The notes: a model not told the origin generated them from the letters alone. DNA of 64,000 nucleotides from Actinoallomurus soli (GCF_024055715.1 NZ_JAMXMV010000001.1:1233376-1297375); one strand, 5' to 3'; numbered from the stretch's first letter, positions 28,881-37,805 are shown. Program-made: numbers and translations.

Positions 28881-30806
28881 ATGCATCCCGTCATCACGGC
28901 CTCGGTACCGCTGCTCGAACCACCGGGCTGGGCGATAGCGCAGCGCCGGCTGTTCGACCTGCTCGATCACGCCTGGCGCCGGTTCGCGCGCGACTTCACC
29001 GGCCCGGACGGGCGCCTGCTCTACCGCGGCCGGCTCACCTCACGTGACGGCGTGGACGACTTCTACGAGACCTTCTTCAACTGGCCCCAGCTCTACCTCC
29101 TCGGCGGGGCCGACGACCTGCTCGCCGCGTCCGAGCGGCACTGGGAGGGAGTCACCCGGCAACTGACCGAACTGGGCATGCTGCACGAGGAGTACGAGCG
29201 GGGCTACGACTGGTTCCATCAGGGCGAGAGCCTGCTGCTGTTCTACTTCCTGTGCATGGCCGCCCCCGAGCGCTGGACCGAACGGGCCCTGCGCTTCGCG
29301 GACCTGTACGTCGACCCCGCGCACGGCAACTACGACCCCGAGCACCGCATCATCCGCCGGCCGCACAACGGCAGCGACCCGCGGCGGGACGGGCTGTTCG
29401 ACGGTGACGCCTATCCCTGGCTGCCCAAAGAGGCGCGGACGTACGGCTTCCCGCTGGACTGGGTCCTGCCGCCCGGCGCCGAGCCGGAGGATCCGGACCG
29501 CGACCCGCGGCTCGGCGCGGAGATGCGCCGCAGGATGGGCGTCGGGGACACCGCCGTCAACCTGGCCGCCGCCGGGCTCGTCCTCAACGCCCTGATCCTG
29601 TCCGGCGATCCGCGCTACCGCGACTGGATCGCCGAGTACGTCGGCGCGTGGCGCGAGCGGGCCGCCGCCAACGGCGGCGTCCTGCCCGACAACGTCGCCC
29701 CGGACGGCACGGTCGGCGGGCTCCTGGAGGGCCGCTGGTACGGCGGCCACTACGGCTGGTCGTGGCCGCACGGCTGGTACAGCGTCGGGCACGCCGCGAT
29801 GGTCGGCGCCCTCGCCGCGGCCGCCGCGACCGGCGACGACTCCCACCTCGACCTCGTACGCCCGGCGCTGGACGAGATCATCGCGCACGGCAGGGTGATG
29901 GCCTTCACCGACGCCGACTCCAGCCTGGAGTCGAAGTGGACCGTCCAGCTCGAGGAGGACGTCCACACGCCGACGCTGCACGTGCCGTTCCGGTACGGCG
30001 ACCGCGGCTGGTTCGACTACAACCCCATGCTGATGGCGGTTCCCACCGCGCTGTGGCACCACTCCGCCGGGCGCGCCGACCGGGACCGCATCGAGCGCCT
30101 GCGCGCGGCCGCCGGCTACGACTGGCGCACGGTCCGGCCGTTCCGCAGCAAGGAGGAGGCCGGGCACGAGGAACCCTGGTTCGCCTTCCTCTCCGGCGAC
30201 GACCCCGGATATCCGGAGCGGATCCTCGCCGCCGCGCAGGCCCAGGTACGGCACCGGCTGACCCGCATGGAGCGCTACCGCGGCCTGGACGTCCCCGAAG
30301 CCGACATCCACCTCTGGCAGCAGTCGAACCCGGTGGTCACCGAGGCCCTGGTCCAGCTGACCTGGGGCGGTCCGCAGGTCGTCTACAACGGCGGGCTGCA
30401 GCAGGCGCGCGTGCGCTACCACGACGCCGACGCGCGGCGCCCCGGCCTGCCTCCCTCGGTCGCGGCCCTCGTGTCCCGCATCGACCCGGAGGCGACCGTC
30501 GTCGACCTGGTCAACCTCGACCCGGAGACGGCGCGCCGCGTCATCGTGCAGGCCGGGGCGTTCGCCGAGCACACCATCGGCACGGTGCGCCACACGGTCT
30601 GCGACGACCCGTCCTGGATCGGCGACATGTACGACTACGGGCACGGCCGGCCGGTGATGACGTCGGCCGAGACACGCGTCGACGGGCCCTGGCTGCTCGT
30701 GGAGCTGCCCCGGTCGACCCGGATACGCCTGACGCTGGAGCTCGACCTGCGCACGCGCCCTCCGTCCTACCACACGCCGTTCGACGCGGACGGGGGCCCG
30801 TCATGA
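28881..30806 (+). CDS. Uncharacterised enzyme of the deoxysugar operon, probable helical-barrel fold
   Basis: The 641-residue protein has no signal peptide. It is rich in Trp, Tyr, His and acidic residues, with segments such as YETFFNWPQLYLLGGADDLL, RGYDWFHQGESLLLFYFLCM, GGLLEGRWYGGHYGWSWPHG and EEDVHTPTLHVPFRYGDRGW. The pattern of repeating helix pairs with aromatic acidic loops suggests an (alpha/alpha) barrel acting on a sugar, as in several glycoside hydrolase and lyase families. I cannot assign one. ATG 28881 has GGAG nine bases upstream; ATG 28866 is an alternative. Its position directly after the importer and before the lactonase suggests it processes the imported oligosaccharide in the cytosol. 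Confidence 0.6.
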   Translation: MHPVITASVPLLEPPGWAIAQRRLFDLLDHAWRRFARDFTGPDGRLLYRGRLTSRDGVDDFYETFFNWPQLYLLGGADDLLAASERHWEGVTRQLTELGMLHEEYERGYDWFHQGESLLLFYFLCMAAPERWTERALRFADLYVDPAHGNYDPEHRIIRRPHNGSDPRRDGLFDGDAYPWLPKEARTYGFPLDWVLPPGAEPEDPDRDPRLGAEMRRRMGVGDTAVNLAAAGLVLNALILSGDPRYRDWIAEYVGAWRERAAANGGVLPDNVAPDGTVGGLLEGRWYGGHYGWSWPHGWYSVGHAAMVGALAAAAATGDDSHLDLVRPALDEIIAHGRVMAFTDADSSLESKWTVQLEEDVHTPTLHVPFRYGDRGWFDYNPMLMAVPTALWHHSAGRADRDRIERLRAAAGYDWRTVRPFRSKEEAGHEEPWFAFLSGDDPGYPERILAAAQAQVRHRLTRMERYRGLDVPEADIHLWQQSNPVVTEALVQLTWGGPQVVYNGGLQQARVRYHDADARRPGLPPSVAALVSRIDPEATVVDLVNLDPETARRVIVQAGAFAEHTIGTVRHTVCDDPSWIGDMYDYGHGRPVMTSAETRVDGPWLLVELPRSTRIRLTLELDLRTRPPSYHTPFDADGGPS

Positions 30807-30967
30807 GGCACCGGCCGCTCGGTCGTACCGGCCTGGAGGTCTCCGGGCTCGGGTTCGGCGCGTCGCCGCTGGGCGGCCGCCCGGAGAACCAGAGCGCGGG
30901 CCGCCACCCGGGGAACCAGGCTCAGGGTGGCCGGCCGGAGAACGAGCGGCCGGGAGGCCGGCCGTGA
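30803..30967 (+). pseudogene. Truncated aldo/keto reductase (L-fucose dehydrogenase type) with a repeat tail
   Basis: The 54-residue reading frame starts MRHRPLGRTGLEVSGLGFGA, the exact style of N-terminus found in aldo/keto reductases that oxidise L-fucose and related aldoses. After about 23 residues, at SPLGG, the enzyme stops and three 9-residue repeats (GGRPENQSA, GRHPGNQAQ, GGRPENERP) fill the space. It still overlaps the preceding gene (ATGA) and the following one (GTGA). The barrel, catalytic Tyr and cofactor site are all missing, so it cannot be an enzyme. It may now only keep translation coupled. Confidence 0.8.
30872..30964 (+). repeat. 27-bp tandem repeats replacing the body of the aldo/keto reductase
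   Basis: Three full 27-bp units (30872, 30899, 30926) and a partial fourth (30953-30964) encode nine-residue repeats of the GGRPEN type. They fill the position where the rest of the reductase should be. Confidence 0.7.
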
Positions 30968-31863
30968 ACGTCACCTCCGACGACCCGGGGGCCGGACCCG
31001 GCGGCCGGGCGTTCCTGGACTCCCACGTCCACTTCTGGGATCCGCGGAACCTCACGTACCCGTGGCTGGAGGACGTGGCGCCGCTGGGCCGTGCCTTCAC
31101 CGCCGGCGACTTCCCGGAGGGCGGCTCCGAGACCGTCGAAGTGATCTTCGTGGAGGCGGGACGGCTCGCGCGGGAGGCGGCCGCCGAGATCGAGTGGGTC
31201 CGCCGCGCGGCCCGGGACCGGCCATGGATCCGCGGCGTCGTCGCGCACGCCGACCTGGAGGACCCCGGCCGCGCCCGCGCGGTGATCCGCGCCTACGCCG
31301 GCGACCCGTTCGTCGTCGGCGTGCGCCGAAACGTCCAGGACGAGGCCGCCGGTTTCACCGCGACCCCGGACTTCCGCGCCGGGGTGCGCCTCCTCGGCGA
31401 GGCGGGACTGCCCTTCGACGCCTGCGTGCGCGCGCACCAGTTGCCGGAACTGGCCGACCTGGCCGCGGCCTGCCCGCGGACCACCATCGTCCTCGACCAC
31501 CTCGGCAAGCCGTCGCCACCGGGCGACACCTCATGGCGGCGGGCGCTCCGGCGGCTGGCGCGGTGCGGCAACGTCGTCTGCAAACTGTCCGGCCTGGCCA
31601 CCGAGAGCGGCCCGGGCACCGGGCGCTCGGACCTGCTCGCCGTGCTCCAGGAGGCGCTGCAGGTCTTCGGCCCCGAGCGCTGCCTGTACGGCAGCGACTG
31701 GCCGGTGATGACCCTGGCCACGGACTACGGGGCCTGGCTCGATCTGGTCCGTGCCGCTCTCGCCGCGCACCCGCCCGCCGCGGCCGACGCCGTCCTGTAC
31801 GACACCGCGGCCCGGACCTACCGGGTCCGCCGTCCCCCCACGACACGAGAGGACCCGCAGTGA
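30964..31863 (+). CDS. Amidohydrolase-family sugar lactonase (L-fuconolactonase/rhamnonolactonase type)
   Basis: The 299-residue protein has the metal-binding DSHVHFWDPRNLTYPWL at residues about 19-36, characteristic of COG3618 amidohydrolases that open L-fucono- or L-rhamnono-lactones. IVLDHLGKP and LYGSDWPV supply the later His and Asp metal or catalytic residues. GTG 30964 overlaps the truncated aldo/keto reductase. It would hydrolyse the lactone formed when an imported 6-deoxyhexose is oxidised at C-1. With the GH29 fucosidase upstream, L-fucose is the favoured sugar, but rhamnose or arabinose cannot be excluded. Confidence 0.8.
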   Translation: MNVTSDDPGAGPGGRAFLDSHVHFWDPRNLTYPWLEDVAPLGRAFTAGDFPEGGSETVEVIFVEAGRLAREAAAEIEWVRRAARDRPWIRGVVAHADLEDPGRARAVIRAYAGDPFVVGVRRNVQDEAAGFTATPDFRAGVRLLGEAGLPFDACVRAHQLPELADLAAACPRTTIVLDHLGKPSPPGDTSWRRALRRLARCGNVVCKLSGLATESGPGTGRSDLLAVLQEALQVFGPERCLYGSDWPVMTLATDYGAWLDLVRAALAAHPPAAADAVLYDTAARTYRVRRPPTTREDPQ

Positions 31864-31954
31864 CACGCCCAGCCCGGTCCGTCCGGCCACAGCCCCTACG
31901 CCGCGAGGACCACTCCTTTCCGCACGCCGCCCCGCAACGCCGAGGGGACCGCGC

Positions 31955-33001
31955 ATGAGCGCCCGACGCGTCACTTACGCCGGAGCCCGGCGGCTGACGA
32001 TCGACACCGCCGAGCCCGCACCCCCGCCCCCGGGGCACGTCCGCGTCGACGTCGCCTACACCGGGATCTGCGGAACGGACCTGCACATCTTCCACGGCGA
32101 CATGGACGGCAGGGTCGACCCGCCCTGTGTCATCGGCCATGAGATGTCCGGCCGGATCGCGCAGGTCGGCCCGGACGTCCACGATTGGCGGCCGGGCGAC
32201 CACGTCACCGTCATGCCGCTGGTCTCCTGCCGGACCTGTCCGGCCTGCCGGGCGGGCCACGCGCACATCTGCCACCGCCTGGTCTTCCTCGGCATCGACG
32301 CGGCCGGATCCATGCAGAACACCTGGACGGTCCCCGCGGCCGCGCTCGTCCGGCTCCCCCGGGATCTGGCCCTGGACCACGCCGCCCTGGTCGAGCCCAC
32401 CGCCGTGGCCGTGCACGACGTACGGCGCGCGGAACTGCGGCCGGGGGAGAAGGCGATCGTGGTCGGCGGCGGCCCGATCGGCCTGCTCATCGGGATCGTC
32501 GCCCGCCGGTCCGGGGCCGACGTGCTGCTGGTGGAACCCGATCCGTACCGGCGCTCCGTCGCCGAAGGGCTGGGGCTGACCGTCGCCGACCCGAGCGGAG
32601 CCGGCATCGCCGCGATCGTCGAGCGGTGGACCGGCGGGGCGGGTGCCGCGGTGGCATTCGAGGTCTCCGGCGCGGCGGCCGGCGTCGCCACCGCCGTCGA
32701 CTCGCTCGCCACGCGCGGCCGCATGGTCCAGGTCGCCATCCACCCCGTCGCGCGCGAGGTGAGCCTGCACCGCTTCTTCTGGCGCGAGCTGACCCTGCTC
32801 GGTGCCCGCCTGTACGATCGGGCCGACTTCGAGACGGCCGTGGGCCTCATCGCCGAGGGCGAGATCCCCGCCCGGACGCTGATCTCGCGGGTCGAACCCC
32901 TCGATCGGGCCGCGCAGGCCTTCGCCGCCCTCGAATCGGGCGCGGGCGTCATGAAGATCCTCGTCGACTGCGGCGCGAACGGGAAGGCAGGGGCGCGATG
33001 A
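31955..33001 (+). CDS. Zinc-dependent medium-chain dehydrogenase
   Basis: The 348-residue protein shows ICGTDLHIFHGD (catalytic Zn: Cys, then His and Glu in GHEMSG), four structural-zinc cysteines in CRTCPACRAGHAHIC and the NAD-binding GGGPIGLL. It resembles sugar and threonine dehydrogenases of the MDR family. In this operon it could oxidise a hydroxyl of the sugar or sugar acid, and might have taken over the first dehydrogenase step lost with the truncated aldo/keto reductase; this is inference. ATG 31955 follows a 91-bp gap, the only real gap in the operon. Confidence 0.82.
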   Translation: MSARRVTYAGARRLTIDTAEPAPPPPGHVRVDVAYTGICGTDLHIFHGDMDGRVDPPCVIGHEMSGRIAQVGPDVHDWRPGDHVTVMPLVSCRTCPACRAGHAHICHRLVFLGIDAAGSMQNTWTVPAAALVRLPRDLALDHAALVEPTAVAVHDVRRAELRPGEKAIVVGGGPIGLLIGIVARRSGADVLLVEPDPYRRSVAEGLGLTVADPSGAGIAAIVERWTGGAGAAVAFEVSGAAAGVATAVDSLATRGRMVQVAIHPVAREVSLHRFFWRELTLLGARLYDRADFETAVGLIAEGEIPARTLISRVEPLDRAAQAFAALESGAGVMKILVDCGANGKAGAR

Positions 33002-33774
33002 CCCGACCGGATCTTCGGGCCTTCGACCTGAGCGGGAGGCTCGCGGTGGTCACCGGCGCGCGCCGGGGGATCGGCCTCGCCATCGCCGAGGCACTGGCCG
33101 CCGCCGGGGCCGACATCGTCGCGGTCAGCGCGCGCCTGGAGCGCTCCGGCAGCGAGGTCGAGGCCCGGGTCACCGCGCTCGGCCGCGAGTGCCTGGCGCT
33201 GAGCGCCGACTTCGCCGACCGCGCGGCCGTCGCCGACCTGGCCGCCCGGCTCGCCGACCTCGACCGCCCGGTGGACATCCTGGTCAACAACGCCGGCACC
33301 ATCGCCCGCGCTCCGGCCGCGCGGCACTCCGACGCCGACTGGGATCACGTCATCGCCGTGGACCTCAGCAGCCAGTTCACGCTCACCCGCGAGGTCGGAC
33401 GCCGGATGCTGGAACGCGGCCGGGGGAAGATCGTGTTCACCGCGTCGCTGCTCAGCTTCCAGGGCGGGATCAACGTGCCCGGCTACACCGCGGCGAAGTC
33501 GGGGATCGCGGGCCTGACCCGTGCGCTGGCCAACGAATGGGCCGGACAGGGCGTCAACGTCAACGCGATCGTGCCCGGCTACGTCGAGACCGACAACACC
33601 CGCGCGCTGCGTGAGGACCCGGCCCGCCACGCGGCGATCCTCGACCGGATCCCGGCCGGGCGCTGGGGACGGCCCGAGGACTTCGGCGGCGTCGCCGTGT
33701 TCCTCGCCTCGGCCGCCTCCGACTATGTGCACGGCGCGCTGATCCCGGTCGACGGTGGCTGGCTGGGCAGGTGA
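32998..33774 (+). CDS. Short-chain dehydrogenase (KduD / 2-keto-3-deoxy-L-fuconate dehydrogenase type)
   Basis: The 258-residue classical SDR has TGARRGIG for NAD binding, NNAG, and a catalytic YTAAK preceded by Ser in TASLLSFQGG. PGYVETDNTRAL is typical of the 2-deoxy-gluconate and 2-keto-3-deoxy-fuconate dehydrogenases. ATG 32998 overlaps the upstream stop (ATGA). It would oxidise a late intermediate of the aldonate branch. The usual mandelate-racemase-type dehydratase and aldolase are not in this window, so the pathway is incomplete here. Confidence 0.8.
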   Translation: MTRPDLRAFDLSGRLAVVTGARRGIGLAIAEALAAAGADIVAVSARLERSGSEVEARVTALGRECLALSADFADRAAVADLAARLADLDRPVDILVNNAGTIARAPAARHSDADWDHVIAVDLSSQFTLTREVGRRMLERGRGKIVFTASLLSFQGGINVPGYTAAKSGIAGLTRALANEWAGQGVNVNAIVPGYVETDNTRALREDPARHAAILDRIPAGRWGRPEDFGGVAVFLASAASDYVHGALIPVDGGWLGR

Positions 33775-33795
33775 GCGGCGCGGCACGCTGTGCCT

Positions 33796-34740
33796 TCAGA
33801 GATCCCCCCACCACGGCTCCATGCCGTCCTCGGCGACGAACTCGTGGAAGTCCATGTTGGCGATCTCCAGGTTGCACGCCATCGATCCGACCATGCGGCA
33901 GGGGAGGACGGCGGTCTGCCCCGGCGTGTCGTACAGGTCGACGACGGTCAGCGGCCGGTCGGGTTCGGCGAAGGTCCGGGCATCGGCGAGCGCGACCAGC
34001 GTGGCGTGCTCCTCGGGCGGGACCAGCGCGGGGACCTGGCCCGGCGGGAGTCCCTCGAAGGCCCGGTCGTCGACGACCAGTGCCGTCAGCGGATAGTTCT
34101 CCACGTCGACCTGGTCCCAGTCCAGGTCCGCGCCGACCCAGCCGTCCTCGTCCGCACCGCCCAACTCGTCGAGCAGGGCGCGCCAGCCCTCCTCGTCGTC
34201 GAAACAGGTGCGGACGAGCAGAGCCGCGGCGGTGGGAGGCAGTGCGGGGAAGGCCCGGGGCGGTGGCGCCGTCGGCGCGGGGAACGCCGGCCGGCCGCCG
34301 TCGCCCTGATACATGCCGTACACGTCCATGTCCCGTACCAGGTCCTCGAACGCGAGTGCGCCGCCCAGCAGGGCGGCCAGGATCTCGCCGAGCCGGGCCG
34401 ACGGGACCCGGACGCCGCGCCCGGGTACCGCCGCCAGGTCGACGAGCAACGGCCCGTCCCCGCCGTACACCACCGAACTGTCCGCCAAGACGGCGACCGG
34501 CGTGACGGGGCCGCCGTCCGGGACGAGCGCCGGGACGTTCCCGCCGTGCAGGAAATCCCATCCGCTGCCCTCGACCGGCTGAATCCGCACCCCGCCGTCC
34601 CCGAGGACGAGCACGTCGCCTTCTCGGCGGCCGCCGATCTCGTCGAACAGCCCGCCCCACAGCGCTGTGCCGTCCTCGTAACAGGTGCAGACCAGCAACA
34701 CCGCACCGGGCTCCGGCTGGGGAAGCTCGGGAAAGGACAT
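33796..34740 (-). CDS. Tandem-domain DUF6924-like protein
   Basis: The 314-residue acidic protein consists of two related halves. Each begins with a LLVxTC(Y/F)-D/E segment (ALLVRTCFDDEEGWRALLDEL in the second), continues through an ALV/AVLAD strand and ends in a region like ACNLEIANMDFHEFV. This matches the DUF6924 pattern as I recall it; function unknown. ATG 34740 has GGAGGAGAG upstream, better than earlier starts. No signal peptide or membrane segment is visible. It converges with the SDR gene with only 21 bp between. Confidence 0.6.
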   Translation of the reverse strand: MSFPELPQPEPGAVLLVCTCYEDGTALWGGLFDEIGGRREGDVLVLGDGGVRIQPVEGSGWDFLHGGNVPALVPDGGPVTPVAVLADSSVVYGGDGPLLVDLAAVPGRGVRVPSARLGEILAALLGGALAFEDLVRDMDVYGMYQGDGGRPAFPAPTAPPPRAFPALPPTAAALLVRTCFDDEEGWRALLDELGGADEDGWVGADLDWDQVDVENYPLTALVVDDRAFEGLPPGQVPALVPPEEHATLVALADARTFAEPDRPLTVVDLYDTPGQTAVLPCRMVGSMACNLEIANMDFHEFVAEDGMEPWWGDL

Positions 34741-34844
34741 GACTCTCCTCCGACTGGCTGCTGCGGTCGCATCGTAATGATCGATCCCGGCCGGTGGACG
34801 TCCTTTCTGTAATCCTCGTCCTGGTCCGGACCGGACCGGTGCGT

Positions 34845-36050
34845 TCATGCCCTGCGGTCGGCTCTCTGGAGGATGGTGACGGCGGTCATCAGGACGCAGA
34901 CGCCCGCGATCGCCGCGATGACGGCGGCGACCCCGGCCCGCGGCTCCGCGAGCGGAAGGAGCAGGACGGCGGTGGCGGCGGACAGCACCACGGCCGGGCG
35001 GATGACGGGTTCGGCGATGAGCGGCGTATGGACGAGCCAGTACAGGAGAACGAATGCCGCGGCGGGGATCGCCACGGCGTAACAGATGGCGAGGGGGCCG
35101 GCCTCGAGGTCACGCCCGGACTGTTCGACCGCGACCTCGAGGCCCGCGCCGAGGGCCGCGAGGGCGGCGAAGATGCCGTAGTGGCCGTATCCCCACTGGT
35201 AGGACCGGTGACGCCGGTCGTTGAGACCTTCACCGGCCGGGACGAGGAAGTAGAGCCACCAGAGCGCGAACAGCAGGACGATGCCGGACACGGCGATGAC
35301 GATCAGGGGACCGCTGAGCTCGGCCGTTTCGAGCGCCCGGCCGACCCCGTTGGACGCGGCCAGGACGCTCTCGCCGAAAAGGATGAGCGTGAACAGGCCG
35401 TAGCGTTCGGCGATGTGGTGCGGGTGCCAGGCCGTGGGTGCGGTCCGTTCCGCCCACCGCGGCACCGCCAGCTCCAGAACGGCCAGGACGATGAAGGACG
35501 GCAGCTGGGCCGGTGACGCTAGGGCGCCCGTCTCGGCGAGAACGAGACGCAGCACCCAGCCCGCCTGGAGCACGGAGATACCGCCGGCGTAGCGCAGCGC
35601 GGTGCGGCGGCCCGCGGCGTCCTCGGCCCCGGCCCGCAGCCACTGGGCGACGAGAGCGAACCTCATGATGAGATAGCCGAGCGTGACGGCGGCGTAGTCG
35701 GAACGGCGCGCCGCGGCGGGCACTCCCGCGGCCAGCACCAGCACGCCGGCCATCTGCACCATGGTCAGCAGCCGGTAGGCGACGTCGTCGGTGTCGTACG
35801 ACGACGCGAACCAGGTGAAGTTCATCCACGCCCACCACACCGCGAAGAAGACCTGCAGGAAAGGGGCGATCCCGGCCAGGGGGTGCCCGTCGACGATGGC
35901 GTGTGCGAACTGGTCGGTGACGGCGGCGACGGCCACCACGAAGGTGAGGTCGAACAGCAGCTCGAGCGGGCTCGAGGTGCGGTGCGGCTCGTCGATCGCG
36001 CGCGGGGTCATGCGGACCCGGATCCGGTACCTGGTTTCTGTCGGCGGCAC
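34845..36050 (-). CDS. LtrA-family membrane protein
   Basis: The 401-residue protein has about ten to twelve hydrophobic segments and the family signature SSPLELLFDLTFVVAVAAVT near the N-terminus, with HPHHIAERYGLFTLILFGES in the middle. LtrA (low temperature requirement A) proteins are of unknown biochemical function. GTG 36050 is supported by GGGAG a few bases upstream; ATG 36011 has none. The ECF41-like promoter at 36118-36092 points towards it, so it may belong to the same stress regulon as the divergent oxidoreductase. Confidence 0.82.
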   Translation of the reverse strand: MPPTETRYRIRVRMTPRAIDEPHRTSSPLELLFDLTFVVAVAAVTDQFAHAIVDGHPLAGIAPFLQVFFAVWWAWMNFTWFASSYDTDDVAYRLLTMVQMAGVLVLAAGVPAAARRSDYAAVTLGYLIMRFALVAQWLRAGAEDAAGRRTALRYAGGISVLQAGWVLRLVLAETGALASPAQLPSFIVLAVLELAVPRWAERTAPTAWHPHHIAERYGLFTLILFGESVLAASNGVGRALETAELSGPLIVIAVSGIVLLFALWWLYFLVPAGEGLNDRRHRSYQWGYGHYGIFAALAALGAGLEVAVEQSGRDLEAGPLAICYAVAIPAAAFVLLYWLVHTPLIAEPVIRPAVVLSAATAVLLLPLAEPRAGVAAVIAAIAGVCVLMTAVTILQRADRRA

Positions 36051-36084
36051 GCCCTACTCCCGTCGCTCCATACGTCCGTTCCGC

Positions 36085-36118
36085 TGACGAAGACCGGGCA
36101 GCGGCACCTCCTGTGACA
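36085..36118 (-). promoter_or_regulatory. ECF41-type promoter upstream of the LtrA gene
   Basis: On the minus strand TGTCACA (36118-36112), exactly 16 bp, then GGTCTT (36095-36090), followed by CGTCAG. It is divergent from the better match that drives the oxidoreductase. This is the weakest of the five elements. Confidence 0.5.
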
Positions 36119-36162
36119 GTTCGCGCTGAATGACCGCGACTTCGGGAAATTATCGCCCGAGC

Positions 36163-36196
36163 TGTCACAGCCCGGACGGGTGGCCTGTCTTAGCTG
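36163..36196 (+). promoter_or_regulatory. ECF41-type promoter of the oxidoreductase-cupin operon
   Basis: TGTCACA (36163-36169), 16 bp, then TGTCTTAGCTG (36186-36196), continuing GCGACC. The same element lies upstream of both sigma-type genes at 43.9 and 44.9 kb. Confidence 0.75.
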
Positions 36197-36243
36197 GCGA
36201 CCGGGTGGCCATCAGAGCGCCCCGGCGGACAGGAAGGCTCCCC

Positions 36244-36996
36244 ATGAAGATCGTGGTAATCGGCGGCACCGGCCTGATCGGGTCGAAGCTCGTGACGAAG
36301 CTCGGCGAGCACGGTCACGAGGCGGTTCCCGCCTCGCCGAACACCGGCGTCAACACCCTCACCGGCGAAGGGCTGGCCGAGGTCCTGGACGGCGCGTCCG
36401 TGGTGATCGACGTGTCCAACTCCCCGTCCTTCGAGGACACGGCGGTGCTGGAGTTCTTCCGGACCTCCACCGGCAATCTGCTGGCGGCGGAGGAGAAGGC
36501 CGGGGTCGGCCACCACGTCGCGCTGTCGGTCGTGGGCACCGAACGGCGGCCCGACATCGGCTACTTCCGGGCGAAGGTCGCCCAGGAGCAGCTGATCAAG
36601 GACTCGGGGATCCCGTTCTCACTCGTGCACGCGACGCAGTTCTTCGAGTTCGCCCGGCGGATCGCCGACGAGGCCACGGCCGGCGACACGGTCCGGATGC
36701 CGTCGGTGCTGTTCCAGCCCATCGCGGGTGAGGAGGTCGCGCAGACGGTCGGCCGGACCGCGGTGGGGTCGCCGCTGAACGGGCGGATCGACGTCGCCGG
36801 TCCCGAGCGGTCCCGGATGGACGAGTTCTTCCGCAGCGCCCTGACGGCCTGGGACGACGAGCGTGAGGTGGTCACCGACCCGCACGCGCACTACTTCGGC
36901 GCCGAGATGCGGGAGAGCGATCTCGTACCGGGCGACGGCGCGATCCTCGGCGAGATCAAGTACGCCGACTGGCTGGCGAGCGACGCCGGCAGGTAG
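36244..36996 (+). CDS. NAD(P)-binding oxidoreductase/epimerase (NmrA/atypical SDR), probable ECF41 target
   Basis: The 250-residue protein starts MKIVVIGGTGLIGSKLV (GGTGxIG Rossmann motif) and contains HVALSVVG and YFRAKVAQEQLI, as in SDR proteins of the NmrA and complex-I-associated type, which lack the classical catalytic Tyr-Lys spacing. ATG 36244 has AGGAAGG upstream. The cupin gene follows after 45 bp. Oxidoreductases and epimerases of this type are the recognised targets of ECF41 sigma factors, and an ECF41 promoter lies 55 bp upstream of the start. Confidence 0.85.
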   Translation: MKIVVIGGTGLIGSKLVTKLGEHGHEAVPASPNTGVNTLTGEGLAEVLDGASVVIDVSNSPSFEDTAVLEFFRTSTGNLLAAEEKAGVGHHVALSVVGTERRPDIGYFRAKVAQEQLIKDSGIPFSLVHATQFFEFARRIADEATAGDTVRMPSVLFQPIAGEEVAQTVGRTAVGSPLNGRIDVAGPERSRMDEFFRSALTAWDDEREVVTDPHAHYFGAEMRESDLVPGDGAILGEIKYADWLASDAGR

Positions 36997-37041
36997 CGCC
37001 CGGCCCCGTCCCACCCCCCACGAGCCAGAAAGGTTGGTTCC

Positions 37042-37476
37042 ATGCCCGGCACTGATCCGGTCAGCGAGCCGAAGGCCAGATCGTCTGCGTGGCAGACGGC
37101 CTTCACCACGATCCAGGAGGTCGAGCCGCCCTTCATCCCGGCGGGAGCGCACGCGATGACCGTGGTCGTCGAGTATCCGCCCGGCGACCCCGGCGCGCCG
37201 CCGCACCGGCACCCGGGTCCGGCGTTCGGGTACGTGCTGGAAGGCGAGATGCTGCTGGAGGTCGAAGGGCAGGCGCCGCGACCCGTCCCCGCGGGGGAGG
37301 CGTTCTGGGAGCCCGGCGGCGACGTCATCCACTACCACGACGGCAACAACCGTGACGACGTGCCGCTCCGGTTCGTGGTCACGATGCTCTGCGCACCCGG
37401 CAAGCCCATGGTCACCCTGGTGGACGAGGCGGAACTCGCCCGTCGGCAGCACCTCCGGGTCGCCCGCGATTCCTGA
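37042..37476 (+). CDS. Cupin-domain protein
   Basis: The 144-residue protein is a single cupin with motif 1 PGDPGAPPHRHPGPAFGYVLEG (metal-binding His and Glu) and motif 2 PAGEAFWEPGGDVIHYH. An AGAAAGG box precedes ATG 37042. It follows the oxidoreductase as a likely second gene of the ECF41-driven operon. The substrate is unknown. Confidence 0.85.
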   Translation: MPGTDPVSEPKARSSAWQTAFTTIQEVEPPFIPAGAHAMTVVVEYPPGDPGAPPHRHPGPAFGYVLEGEMLLEVEGQAPRPVPAGEAFWEPGGDVIHYHDGNNRDDVPLRFVVTMLCAPGKPMVTLVDEAELARRQHLRVARDS

Positions 37477-37489
37477 CCCACGCCGCACC

Positions 37490-37745
37490 ACGACACCAGG
37501 CTGCTGGACGTCGCCGCCGGTGCCGGCGGTCCGGCGGTCTGGGCGGCCCGGCGCTTCGGGGACCGGCCGGTCCTGTGGAGCCGATGCCGGCCGCGTGCCG
37601 CGCCGCTGTCGTGGTCGCGGCGCGCCGAGCGGGTCGCCGCGGTCGTCGCCACCGAGCACCGGAACGACCGCGGCTTCGCGTCGGCGGCCTGCCAGAGCGA
37701 GAGCCTCACCCGCCTGTTCGCTCCGGACAGGTCGCGATGCAACTG
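37490..37745 (+). pseudogene. Possible methyltransferase remnant
   Basis: In the 329-bp gap between the cupin and the small acidic gene, one frame reads LLDVAAGAGGPAVWAARRFG, which resembles motif I of SAM-dependent methyltransferases. The frame has no start and degenerates into basic sequence before a stop at about 37745. It may be a decayed gene; motif I alone is weak evidence. Confidence 0.35.
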
Positions 37746-37805
37746 ATCCATGCCGTCGAGCGTCCGGCCCGCCGGGCGACCGTCTGAGCCACCTGTGGAG
37801 GAGAG

